Shown here piece by piece: positions 1 to 7,473 of a stretch of DNA of 14,869 bases. A program made the position numbers and the translations under genes. Source of the stretch: SAT2750 sp964476375 (GTDB lineage: Bacteria > Planctomycetota > Planctomycetia > Pirellulales > Pirellulaceae); contig CAYYZW010000127.1 of assembly GCA_964476375.1 (NCBI GenBank), forward strand, positions 1 through 14,869, read 5' to 3'. The stretch's first letter is position 1; every line of letters begins with the position of its first letter. The notes under the pieces are model-generated. The model was not told the DNA's origin. It made no database searches and worked only from the letters and a program-made list of their open reading frames with translations.

Positions 1-599
1 CGGCCCACCGGGTCATTTACGACATCGAGGCGAACTGGAAAATTGTCTTTCAGAACTACAGCGAGTGTTATCACTGCTCTCTGGTGCATCCACAACTGAG
101 CCCGGTGACGTCGGTCGAGACGGCATCGAATGACTTCACAGAGGGAGCTTTCCTCGGCGGCCCAATGATCCTCTCTGACGCGTGCGAGACGATCTCGACA
201 GACGGGGCACTGTGCGGCGACATTTCCCCCCGGCTCTCCATGGAGGATCGCCGGAGAGTCTACTTCTACACTCTTTTTCCGACTCTTTTCATCAGCCCCC
301 ATCCCGATTACGTGCTCACGCACCGCATCGAAAGGAAAGGTTCCGATGCGACCCGTATTGTGTGTGAATGGCTCTTTCCGCAATACGTCATCGAGCGCCG
401 TGGATTTGACCCCGCGCGTGCAGTCGAATTCTGGGATCTCACCAACCGCCAGGACTGGCATGTCTGTGAGTTGAACCACAAGGGAGTCCAGTCAGAATCG
501 TACCAACCCGGTCCTTATTCGAATCTGGAAAGCACCCTGGTTGCTTTTGACCGTCACTATTTGAAAGTGATGGGTGAGCAAGTGAGGGTGGTTGATTGA
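1..599 (+). CDS. Rieske non-haem iron oxygenase alpha subunit, C-terminal catalytic domain (5' truncated)
   Basis: The reading frame is open from base 3 at the left edge, giving 198 visible residues. The N-terminal Rieske [2Fe-2S] domain is outside the window. Visible residues 11-30 hold NWKIVFQNYSECYHCSLVHP, the start of the ring-hydroxylase catalytic domain. His24 and His29 form the H-x4-H iron ligands, and Asp151 in FWDLTNRQDWHVCE is the expected third ligand of the facial triad. The conserved PGPYSNLES and terminal FDRHYLKVMG segments follow. The short His-to-Asp distance (about 122 residues) and the NRQDW motif resemble the carnitine/betaine oxygenase type (CntA, GbcA) more than naphthalene-type dioxygenases. 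Such enzymes use O2 and electrons from a reductase partner to hydroxylate or demethylate small molecules. The substrate cannot be read from this half. A GTG at 84 is an internal valine, not the start. No partner reductase gene lies downstream. Confidence 0.9.
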   Translation, partial: AHRVIYDIEANWKIVFQNYSECYHCSLVHPQLSPVTSVETASNDFTEGAFLGGPMILSDACETISTDGALCGDISPRLSMEDRRRVYFYTLFPTLFISPHPDYVLTHRIERKGSDATRIVCEWLFPQYVIERRGFDPARAVEFWDLTNRQDWHVCELNHKGVQSESYQPGPYSNLESTLVAFDRHYLKVMGEQVRVVD

Positions 600-728
600 A
601 GCACGATGACCGGAATCCCGAGGGTACCTCAGGAGAATAGAGGATTCATGTCCCAGAGTCGGACTGGTAGCACGAGGGTCCGTGGAATATAAAAAGCAAT
701 CTTCTGATTTACCCAAGGAAACCGAAAC

Positions 729-1964
729 GTGATGACACGAAACCGAAATAAAATTGGACTGACTCTCACGTCCCTGCTGCTGGCCCTCGCCGCGTCTGCC
801 TCTGCTGTCGAACTGCCCGATCCGGATGGGAAGCCGGCGGATATGTCCAAGCCGGTCCAGGTCTACATTCTCTTGGGTCAGTCCAACATGCTCGGTTTCG
901 GGAAAGTTGCTGAAGACAAGGACGGTACGCTCGAGCACGCGGTCAAGACCAAGAAGTTATACCCTTACCTTGTGGACGACGAGGGGAACTGGACCGAGCG
1001 CAAGGATGTGCGAAACGTCCGTGTGATGGGCAGTGGGCTTGGCGGCATGCGGCTCTTCCATAACGAGTGGATGACCATCAAGGGTGGAAAGATCGGACCG
1101 GAGATCGGTATCGGACACCACGTGGGCGAGGCGACCGAGGCGCCCGTGCTGGTTCTCAAGAGTTGTATCGGCAATCGGGCCCTGGGCTGGGATTTGCTGC
1201 CGCCAGGCGGCGAGGGTTTTGAATTTACCGATGCCAAGGGCGTTACATGGGTTCATCCCGGGTACAAGGGGACCCCTGAACGCTGGGTGAAGGGGACAGA
1301 GCCGAAAAAGATTACCTGGTATGCCGGCATGCAGTATGACGGCGACATTGCCAGGGCAAAAAAGGTGCTGAGTGAAATCGACACGTACTACCCCGGCGTC
1401 AAGAAGACGAAGGTCGACGCGGCGAAAGTGGAAGAACTCCAAGAGCAGATCGCGGCGAAGGAAGACTTTGCCCGGCGAGCACGCTTCACGCGGGAGGGAC
1501 TGCAAAAACACAACGCCGAGATAGCGGCGGTTCGTCAAGAACTGGCATCGCTGCAGGCAGCGGCGAATGGTTACGAGATCGCCGGCTTCTTCTGGTGGCA
1601 GGGGGACCGGGATAGTCGCAGTGCGGCGCTTTCCAGTCGTTACGAGAAAAACCTGGTACACCTGATCAAGACGCTTCGCAAGGATTTTCATGCCCCCAGC
1701 GCCAAGTTCGTCTGCGCTTCGCTTGGCCAGACCAAGAAAGGGGCCACCGATGGTGGCGGGAAAATCCTTGATGCGATGCTTGCGGTGGACGGCACGTCCG
1801 GCAAGTACCCGGAATTCAAAGGGAACGTCGCCGCGGTTTACAGCCACCCACTCTCGAAAGGGGGCAGTTCAGGTGGCCACTACGGCGGCAACGCTGAGAC
1901 CTACATGAACATCGGCGAAGCGATGGGCCAGGCGATGGCTGGGTTGCTGGAAAAAAAGGAATAG
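729..1964 (+). CDS. Secreted SASA-domain (sialate O-acetylesterase-like) SGNH hydrolase with coiled-coil insertion
   Basis: This is a 411-residue exported esterase of the SASA/SGNH family, expected to remove acetyl groups from sialic acids or other polysaccharide substituents. Residues 1-27 look like a Sec signal peptide (basic MMTRNRNK, Leu/Ala core, ASA before VE). GQSNM at 50-54 carries the likely nucleophile Ser52. KSCIGNRALGWDLLPPG at 144-160, FFWWQGDRD at 287-295 and the terminal GGHYGGNAETYMNIGEAMG (His384 the likely base) are typical of planctomycete SASA proteins. Residues about 226-280 form a charged, Glu/Lys/Ala-rich stretch resembling a coiled coil, inserted before the WWQGD block. 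The start is GTG 729 or ATG 732. AAGGAA at 715-720 serves either. A TATAAA at 688-693 could be part of a promoter, but no convincing -35 accompanies it. A DUF1501 gene follows after 152 bp. The exact substrate is inferred only from the family. Confidence 0.88.
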   Translation: MMTRNRNKIGLTLTSLLLALAASASAVELPDPDGKPADMSKPVQVYILLGQSNMLGFGKVAEDKDGTLEHAVKTKKLYPYLVDDEGNWTERKDVRNVRVMGSGLGGMRLFHNEWMTIKGGKIGPEIGIGHHVGEATEAPVLVLKSCIGNRALGWDLLPPGGEGFEFTDAKGVTWVHPGYKGTPERWVKGTEPKKITWYAGMQYDGDIARAKKVLSEIDTYYPGVKKTKVDAAKVEELQEQIAAKEDFARRARFTREGLQKHNAEIAAVRQELASLQAAANGYEIAGFFWWQGDRDSRSAALSSRYEKNLVHLIKTLRKDFHAPSAKFVCASLGQTKKGATDGGGKILDAMLAVDGTSGKYPEFKGNVAAVYSHPLSKGGSSGGHYGGNAETYMNIGEAMGQAMAGLLEKKE

Positions 1965-2116
1965 GGGATGCAAAAGGCAATCCGCCTGGTCGCCCTGCCT
2001 TGTTTTCTTGCCGGATATGGCGGATCCCATTTTGGGAAGTTCTTTTCGCCATGGCTCGTGAAACGACAAACCGATAAGATGGATAGGGACAGAGGACTAT
2101 CCCGGGACGGTATTTT

Positions 2117-3451
2117 GTGAACACGTCTTCCATAGCAACCAGCCGCCGAGAGTTCTTCCGCATGGGCGGCCTGGCGATCGGTGCGATCTCCCCGCTGGGA
2201 CTGTCCCTCTCGCAGGTGCTGGCCAATGAAGCAGCCAGTGGCGGCTCCAGGCAGATCAACGTGATTTTTATGTTCCTGCAGGGGGGGGCCAGTCATCTCG
2301 ATATGTACGACATGAAGCCGGGTATGCCGGATGAGATTCGCGGCAAATATGAACCGGCGTCGACCAACCTGCCCGGCCTGCAGCTCAGTGACCAGTTGCC
2401 AAGGCTCCGCGGTTGTGCCGATAAGTTCTCCCTGATTCGCTCCATGCAGTCCTACACCTCCAAGCACGGCGAGGGGGATGTGCATATCATGTGTGGAAGC
2501 CCGCTGGACAGGAACCTGCAGGCGCCGGGCATCGGTGCGGTGCTGAGCCTGCAGCAAAAACAACAGGCCCCTGTGCCTCCCTTCGTCCACATGGGGGACA
2601 TGAAACATCCCGCCTACAGTGCTCCCGGGTACGGCGGCTACCTGGGCCGGACTTACAATCCATTCCTGATCAAGCAAGACCCAAGCTCGCCCGATTTTGC
2701 CATCAAGGAACTGGAGGTGGCAGATGGGCTGGACGTGAGCCGGTTGGCCGGCCGCCGCAGGTTGCTGCGGTCACTGGACCACTACCAGTCCAGCAGGGAA
2801 AAGCAACTTGAGTTCGCCCGAGTCTATGACCGCTTCACCGAGCAGGCACTGGACCTTTCCACCTCACGCAAGGCCAAGCAGGCGTTTGACTTGTCGGAGG
2901 AACCGGACTCACTGAGGGATGCCTACGGGCGAAACCGTGTCGGGCAGGGAATGCTGCTGGCCCGTCGCCTGGTGGAGGCGGGCGTGCGATTTGTTACCAT
3001 CCAGGGCTACGTCGATACCGGGATCTACGCCTGGGATCATCACTGGGGTATCTTTCCTCACCTCGATCAGCAACTCCCCTACTATGACAACAGCTACGCT
3101 GCCCTCCTGAACGACCTGGATGACCGCGGGCTGCTGGAAACGACGCTTGTCATCACGGCTGGCGAATTTGGCCGAACGCCGAAGATCAATACCAACAAAC
3201 GCGGCCCGGGACGTGATCACTGGGGCGGATGTTTCAGTCTCACGCTTGGTGGGGGAGGCGTGAAGACGGGACAGGTAATCGGCAAGAGCGACAAGTTTGG
3301 TGCCGTCCCGGCGGAACGCCCGGTCTCTGTTGCGGACTTTGTCGCCACGGTCTATCACGCCCTGGGACTGGACCCCACGGCAGAATTCGTTGCCCAGGGG
3401 CGACCCATGCAGATGCTCCCCGAAGGTTCGGTCGTCAAAGAGCTGTTCTAG
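2117..3451 (+). CDS. DUF1501 protein with Tat signal (copy 1)
   Basis: This 444-residue protein belongs to the DUF1501 family, whose fold is related to alkaline phosphatases and sulfatases and whose biochemical function is unknown. Residues 9-18 (SRREFFRMGG) form a twin-arginine motif followed by a hydrophobic segment to about residue 36, so export in the folded state is expected. Family landmarks are GGASHLDMYDMKP at 56-68, WDHHW at 306-310, AGEFGRTP at 348-355, GRDHWG at 365-370 and the glycine-rich LGGGGVKTGQVIG after it. The GTG start keeps the Tat motif; the next in-frame ATG (residue 16) would cut into it. A weak GGGACGG lies 7 nt upstream. The gene sits between the SASA esterase and the DUF4159 gene in the same direction. 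No PSD1 partner is adjacent, unlike copy 4. An eight-G run at 2281-2288 lies in the conserved GG motif. Confidence 0.93.
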   Translation: MNTSSIATSRREFFRMGGLAIGAISPLGLSLSQVLANEAASGGSRQINVIFMFLQGGASHLDMYDMKPGMPDEIRGKYEPASTNLPGLQLSDQLPRLRGCADKFSLIRSMQSYTSKHGEGDVHIMCGSPLDRNLQAPGIGAVLSLQQKQQAPVPPFVHMGDMKHPAYSAPGYGGYLGRTYNPFLIKQDPSSPDFAIKELEVADGLDVSRLAGRRRLLRSLDHYQSSREKQLEFARVYDRFTEQALDLSTSRKAKQAFDLSEEPDSLRDAYGRNRVGQGMLLARRLVEAGVRFVTIQGYVDTGIYAWDHHWGIFPHLDQQLPYYDNSYAALLNDLDDRGLLETTLVITAGEFGRTPKINTNKRGPGRDHWGGCFSLTLGGGGVKTGQVIGKSDKFGAVPAERPVSVADFVATVYHALGLDPTAEFVAQGRPMQMLPEGSVVKELF

Positions 3452-3544
3452 TTCTTTTGCATTCAACTGCACATGGATGGCTCAGGGCTGGAGTAAGGAT
3501 CTATACTGGGAAAGAGAGTGTCGACAACCAGGACAGGTCTTTTC

Positions 3545-4438
3545 ATGCGACATCCAGCGGTCATTGCTTGTGCCTGCGTGCTCTGTGTGAGCATGGCATT
3601 TGCTTTTGCGCAGCAGCAATCGGGAAAGCACCCGATCCAGCAGCAGGTGGCGGCACAGTTTCAGCCCGGCGGGGGGGGCGGCCAGTTCGGCGGACGACCA
3701 ACACGGATGCCCCTGCGAAGCGAGTTTCCGACCTGGGAGAACGAGCCTGGTTTCGAAGACGACGTCTTCACTTTCGTTCGCATTCAATACGATTCGTTTG
3801 GCCCATTTGGCTGGTGGGACCGCTGGGATAATGATTTCCCCGATGGCGACTGGAACTTCTCCTATCGGCTCCAGCAGATGACCTCGCTGAAAGTGGCCCC
3901 CGACAGCAAGGTCCTGCGGCTCACCAACCCGGACCTCTTTCATTATCCCTTTATCTACATGGCAGGAGTCCAGAATATGTCCTTGAGTCCCCAGGAGCAG
4001 CAGGCGCTAAGGCGGTACCTGCTCAACGGGGGCTTCGTGATGATGGACGACTTCTGGTCACCGGGTGGCTGGGCCAACATGCTCTCGGAAATGCGAGGGG
4101 TTTTTCCCGGTCGTGAGCCAACCGAGCTGACACTGGAGCACCCGATCTTCCATATTGTCTACGACCTCAAGGAACTTCCCCAGGTGGTGGATCTCCAGAC
4201 CTTTACCGATGGTTACTCGTTTGAGTACCGTCATGGCCATTATGGCTCGGATGAAAAACCTCACTTCTGGGCTTACCACGACGACCAGGGTCGATTGGTG
4301 GCACTGCTCTGCCACAACAATGACCTGGGAGACGGCTGGGAACGGGAAGGGGAAAACGAGGATTACTTCCACGAGTTTTCAGAGAAGAAGTCCTACCCGA
4401 TTGGGATTAATATCATCACCTATGCCATGACCCACTAG
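3545..4438 (+). CDS. DUF4159 protein, exported
   Basis: This is a 297-residue DUF4159 protein, a family common in planctomycetes, thought to have a class I glutamine-amidotransferase-like fold and without a known reaction. I chose ATG 3545 because it gives a clear Sec signal peptide (residues 1-22, AFA before QQQ) and GGACAGG lies 7 nt upstream. The same frame extends to a GTG at 3518, which would add nine residues and weaken the signal. After a Gln/Gly-rich linker (23-50, PGGGGGQFGG) come the family blocks: FTFVRIQYDS 76-85, a WDNDFPDGDWNFSYRLQQMTS region 94-114, FHYPFIYM 132-139, RRYLLNGGFVMMDDFW 156-171 and HPIFHIVYDL 199-208. HNNDLGDGWE at 257-266 closes the domain. The gene converges on the propeller gene at 5914-4442 with three bases between the stops, so no separate terminator is possible there. 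Confidence 0.9.
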   Translation: MRHPAVIACACVLCVSMAFAFAQQQSGKHPIQQQVAAQFQPGGGGGQFGGRPTRMPLRSEFPTWENEPGFEDDVFTFVRIQYDSFGPFGWWDRWDNDFPDGDWNFSYRLQQMTSLKVAPDSKVLRLTNPDLFHYPFIYMAGVQNMSLSPQEQQALRRYLLNGGFVMMDDFWSPGGWANMLSEMRGVFPGREPTELTLEHPIFHIVYDLKELPQVVDLQTFTDGYSFEYRHGHYGSDEKPHFWAYHDDQGRLVALLCHNNDLGDGWEREGENEDYFHEFSEKKSYPIGINIITYAMTH

Positions 4439-4441
4439 CGG

Positions 4442-5914
4442 CTATTTCTTCTTCCCAAAGGCGTAGAGCCTGCTGTGGGTACGGATGTAGATCACCCCAT
4501 CCACGATGGCCGGGCTTGCATAGGTCTCTTCTTCCAGGTCGTTCACTGCCAGGATCGCCGGCCTGGGACCCAGGCGGATAACCGAGACCTGCCCGTTTCC
4601 TGCCAGGGAGAAGATCTTGCCGTCGGCGATGATCGGCGACGCGTAATGCGTGCCGGTCCCTCGCGTCCGAATGCGGTACACCCGCTTGCCGGTCGCCAGC
4701 TGCAGGCAGGTCAGGATGCCCCCGTTCTTGACGTAGTAAATATGGCCGTCGTGGTAAAGCGGGGACGGGACCTCGGGGATGCTGTTGGTGTCCAGTGTGC
4801 GGACCTGCTCTTCCTTGAGAGATCCCTGGCTGTTGACCGGGATTGCCAGCATGCCGTGTGCCGCATAGCCGGCACGGTACTTCTCCAGGTCCAGCAGTTG
4901 CCGGGACCATTCACCGGCGTCGATCTTTCGGTTCCTGTTCCTGTCGACTCGTTCAAACCGGATCGTGGCACCATTCTGGGGCGCCTCGACCCCCTCGGGA
5001 CGATGAAAGATCCACAGTCGTGGAAGCTCCTCCCTGCTGATCAGCTTGTCCCCATCCTTGTCATTCTTGGCAAGCAGCTGTTCAAAGCTGGGGAAGGTCG
5101 GCCTCAGTACGGGTTCTCCCATTTTGTTCCATGCAGCGACAATGACGTCCGTGCCGGCAAGCACCGGGGTGCTGGTAGCGGTGGTAGCACATTTCACTTC
5201 CCAGATCTGTTTTCCGCTGGAGAGCTCGAATGCCTGGACAGACCGGGCTGTGTGTGTGATCAGTTTGTCACCGGCAACGATAGGGCACGCCGTGCATGCC
5301 ATTTCGCTGGTAAAGGGTTCCTCCTGCGGGACTTTCCAGAGTTCCTTTCCTGTCTCCTTCTCGACAGCCAGCAGGAAATGGTCGACATGGTTACCGCGGT
5401 AGAGAATGACCCGGTCCCCGGTGATGATCGGGGATGTTGCATTACCGGCATAGGACCGGGTCAGCGGCATCTGGATCTCCCAGAGTTTCTCCCCCTCCAG
5501 GTCAAAACAGACCAGGCCATAGGATCCAAAATAGGCAACCACGCGTTCTCCATCGGAGCAGGGAGAGCTGCTGGCTGGATTAAAGGAGGGGTGTCCTTTC
5601 TCCAAGGTGCGGACCGGTATCGCGCGCTGCCATTGTACCTGGCCACTCTCGCGAGCCAGGCAGACGATCCCTACCTGTCCCTGGTCCCGGTCGAACGTTG
5701 TCAGGAAGATCGAGTCATCGACAATACAGGGGGAGGAATGTCCCGCCGCCAGGGGCCTGTTCCAGAGCTCGTTCTTTCCTGGCCCGAATTCTGTCGGGAC
5801 CGAAGCTCCATTCCCAATGCCACTGCTGTTGGGGCCACGAAACTGTGGCCAGTCTGCCATCGCCGTGCTGGCGAGCAGTATCGAGATGATCGAAAGGGAA
5901 TGGGAAAGTCGCAT
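4442..5914 (-). CDS. PQQ-like beta-propeller protein with two internal EF-hand loops
   Basis: This 490-residue exported protein has PQQ-type beta-propeller repeats. Residues 1-20 are a Sec signal (AMA before DW), followed by the standard opening WPQFRGPNSSGIG at 22-34. Recurrent blade patterns such as SPIITGDRVILYRG, LLAVEKETGKELWKV, VQAFELSSGKQIWEV, LTCLQLATGKRVYRI and SPAIVDGVIYIRTHSRLYAF are visible. Two calcium-binding-type loops interrupt the propeller: DKDGDKLISREE at 285-296, a perfect 12-residue EF loop, and DRNRNRKIDAGE at 324-335. They form a likely EF-hand pair in an insertion spanning about 270-345. No catalytic residues of quinoprotein dehydrogenases are evident, so a binding or scaffold role is more likely than alcohol oxidation. 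It is second in a tandem with the related gene ending at 5950, 35 bp upstream. No Shine-Dalgarno sequence is visible before the ATG, so translation may depend on the upstream gene. Confidence 0.92.
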   Translation of the reverse strand: MRLSHSLSIISILLASTAMADWPQFRGPNSSGIGNGASVPTEFGPGKNELWNRPLAAGHSSPCIVDDSIFLTTFDRDQGQVGIVCLARESGQVQWQRAIPVRTLEKGHPSFNPASSSPCSDGERVVAYFGSYGLVCFDLEGEKLWEIQMPLTRSYAGNATSPIITGDRVILYRGNHVDHFLLAVEKETGKELWKVPQEEPFTSEMACTACPIVAGDKLITHTARSVQAFELSSGKQIWEVKCATTATSTPVLAGTDVIVAAWNKMGEPVLRPTFPSFEQLLAKNDKDGDKLISREELPRLWIFHRPEGVEAPQNGATIRFERVDRNRNRKIDAGEWSRQLLDLEKYRAGYAAHGMLAIPVNSQGSLKEEQVRTLDTNSIPEVPSPLYHDGHIYYVKNGGILTCLQLATGKRVYRIRTRGTGTHYASPIIADGKIFSLAGNGQVSVIRLGPRPAILAVNDLEEETYASPAIVDGVIYIRTHSRLYAFGKKK

Positions 5915-5949
5915 CAGGGCGGGTCTTGTTTGTTGGGTGCGTCGTGGAA

Positions 5950-6183
5950 CTACTCTTGAGCGTCCTTGCTGATGCAGTAGATGCTGGAGGCGGTTCGGAT
6001 GAGCAGGTTTCCCTGGCTGATGGAGGGGGTCGCGATGGCAAGTTCATCCAGCACGTTCTTTCGCTCGACCGTGAACTCCCGACCCACCGGCATGACATGC
6101 GTGGTTCCCTGCTCATCCAGGAAAAACACCTTGCCGTTATAGGCCCAGGGAGATGCAGACAAGGAAACCACCAGCGGAAAGCG
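5950..6183 (-). pseudogene. C-terminal part of the PQQ-like propeller beyond the in-frame stop
   Basis: These 77 codons follow the TAA at 6186-6184 in the same frame, with no frameshift. They read RFPLVVSLSASPWAYNGK and continue through KVFFLDEQGTTHV, RKNVLDELAIATP and LLIRTASSIYCIS to a TAG at 5952-5950. This is the standard closing blade of planctomycete PQQ-like propellers (ASPWAYNGK, LDE, ATP, LIRTAS-YCI). No further stop or frameshift is present, so the disruption is recent, a sequencing error, or read through. An internal start giving MVSLSASPWAY is possible (GTG 6171), but a lone blade is unlikely to be a working protein. Together with 6184-7299 it makes a full-length gene of 449 codon positions before the terminal stop. 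Confidence 0.8.
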
Positions 6184-6186
6184 TTA
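6184..6186 (-). other. In-frame TAA stop splitting the PQQ-like propeller gene
   Basis: The minus strand reads TAC TTC CGA TAA CGC TTT CCG, giving Tyr-Phe-Arg-stop-Arg-Phe-Pro. Both flanks are in the same frame and both match the family. A CAA codon here would restore Arg-Gln-Arg-Phe, the residue order usual at this point in homologues. No selenocysteine context applies, because the stop is TAA and no hairpin is obvious just after it. Confidence 0.85.
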
Positions 6187-7299
6187 TCGGAAGTAGACCA
6201 GGACGCCGCTGATCGCGTCATGGCAGGTGATCATGCCGCGGTCCAGGCAGGTGTAGTACAGGCCCTTGTAGACAATGGGCGAGGTGTTATACGGCCCCAT
6301 GCCCTGCAGCGACCACTTGATGAATTCGTTGGAGGTCTTTCCTTCCTCGAGCGAGATGTCCCCCTTGGCACCCGGTTTGACCGCAAAGACGGGCCGCTTG
6401 TTGTCCTGGAAATACCCGGACGTGATATAGAGCAGGTTCTCCACGACAAATGGCGAGGGAATGGTGAGCACCGACATCTGGCCGTCAAAGTGCCAGATCA
6501 GCGAGCCATCGGGAGCATAGGAACGGTTTTCGTTTTTCCCCGTGATCACAATCTCGGTGCGGCCATCGTACTCCCAGACCAATGGGGTACCCCAGGTGCT
6601 TCTCTCCTCTCGTTCCACGCGCCAGCGTATCGCGCCTGTCTCGCTGTCATGGGCGGCCAGGTAGGATTCCTCCTGGTTGTCATAGACCATGATCACCTGG
6701 TCTCCCTGGACGACAGGCGAGGCGGCAGCTCCATAGCCCGACATGGTCTTCTTGGCCTCGATCTTGTGAGCCCAGAGTTGTTTTCCTTTGAAGTTGTAGC
6801 AATACAGCCCGACGTCTCCGAATAGGACGTAGAGCCGTTTTCCATCGGTGACCGGGGTCTCGGCCGCGTAAGTACTCTTGGGATGCCTGGGAATGGATGG
6901 CTTGCCGGTATGCGCTTCACGTTTCCAGAGCAGTTTCCCGGTCTTGAGACTCAGGCAGTAGACCATCCAGTGGTGAACCGAGTCAGGAGGCGTGGGTCGT
7001 CCTCGTCCCAGGTACAGGCCGGCCATCGGTGAATCGTAGTCGTCATCACTGTGTACCGCCGAGATGAAGACCAGGTCTCCAAAAACAACCGGGCTTCCCC
7101 AGCCACGTCCCGGGATCTTCGTCTTCCATCGCACGTTCTTTTCCTTGTCCCACGTGTCCGGCAGCCGGGGATCATCCGCTACGACGCCCGTTCCGTCCGC
7201 TCCACGGAACCGTGTCCAGTTGTCCTGGGCAGGGAGCGAGCTGACAAGCAGCAGGCAGGAGACGAAGAGGAGTATGGAGAAGAGGGTTTTGTTGTTCAT
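6184..7299 (-). CDS. PQQ-like beta-propeller protein, main part, ended by an in-frame TAA
   Basis: This part encodes 371 residues of a propeller protein that should run to about 449. I chose ATG 7299 because it starts a clear signal peptide (MNNKTLFSILL..., cleavage near SLPAQ). A longer reading from GTG 7341 adds 14 polar residues and spoils the leader. NWTRFRGADGTGV opens the mature protein, and RGWGSPVVFGDLVFIS, YCLSLKTGKLLWKREAHTGK, SYLAAHDSETGAIRWRVE and NTSPIVYKGLYYTC are classical blades. Translation stops at TAA 6186-6184 immediately after GVLVYFR, but the same frame continues for 77 codons with recognisable C-terminal blade sequence (next entry). Related proteins usually read like VYGRQRF here, so the TAA fits a CAA (Gln) codon changed by one C-to-T transition. 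The stunted product would lack its last blade. It lies upstream of the EF-hand propeller gene and is probably co-transcribed with it. Confidence 0.85.
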   Translation of the reverse strand: MNNKTLFSILLFVSCLLLVSSLPAQDNWTRFRGADGTGVVADDPRLPDTWDKEKNVRWKTKIPGRGWGSPVVFGDLVFISAVHSDDDYDSPMAGLYLGRGRPTPPDSVHHWMVYCLSLKTGKLLWKREAHTGKPSIPRHPKSTYAAETPVTDGKRLYVLFGDVGLYCYNFKGKQLWAHKIEAKKTMSGYGAAASPVVQGDQVIMVYDNQEESYLAAHDSETGAIRWRVEREERSTWGTPLVWEYDGRTEIVITGKNENRSYAPDGSLIWHFDGQMSVLTIPSPFVVENLLYITSGYFQDNKRPVFAVKPGAKGDISLEEGKTSNEFIKWSLQGMGPYNTSPIVYKGLYYTCLDRGMITCHDAISGVLVYFR

Positions 7300-7368
7300 T
7301 GGAATCCGACCATTTTTCTGGGAGAGGTGGAAAGAGTGCACTGCTTTCTGCGATACCCTTGGCTAAAT

Positions 7369-7398
7369 AGTATTGTCACAGGCCCAGTGTACTGTGAA
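7369..7398 (-). promoter_or_regulatory. Possible promoter for the PQQ-like propeller tandem
   Basis: On the minus strand TTCACA (7398-7393, five of six to TTGACA) is followed after 18 bp by AATACT (7374-7369, four of six to TATAAT). It lies about 70 bp upstream of ATG 7299 in the only sizeable gap (7300-7473) before the tandem. The match is moderate, and an AATACT box is weak. Confidence 0.3.
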
Positions 7399-7413
7399 AC
7401 CGGGCTGCCCGGT
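7399..7413 (-). terminator. Short GC hairpin after the DUF1501 pair, weak terminator candidate
   Basis: ACCGGG, a three-base loop and CCCGGT make a perfect 6-bp stem, about 60 nt after the stop of the DUF1501 gene at 7474. No run of U follows on either strand (minus continues TTCACAG), so intrinsic termination would be poor. It could equally be a chance palindrome just upstream of the candidate propeller promoter. Confidence 0.2.
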
Positions 7414-7473
7414 GAGCGGGCCGACGCTTCTGATTATCTTGTGCCAGGGACCGGGTCGCAACGGGAAGAGCTG

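Noticed and set aside
1965..2116. ATCCGCC (1980-1986) and GGCGGAT (2019-2025) as a terminator or leader hairpin
   Set aside because: The loop would be 32 nt and no U tract follows, so the pairing is likely chance in GC-rich DNA.
4475..5959. Long plus-strand open frame of 494 codons opposite the EF-hand propeller gene
   Set aside because: It lies antisense to a clearly coding gene with signal peptide and blade motifs; its own translation has no recognisable domain and is a product of GC-rich codon structure.
4442..7299. Quinoprotein alcohol dehydrogenase activity for the two PQQ-like propellers
   Set aside because: They share the blade pattern, but lack the disulfide ring, tryptophan docking motifs and haem CxxCH expected of such enzymes; related planctomycete proteins are uncharacterised.
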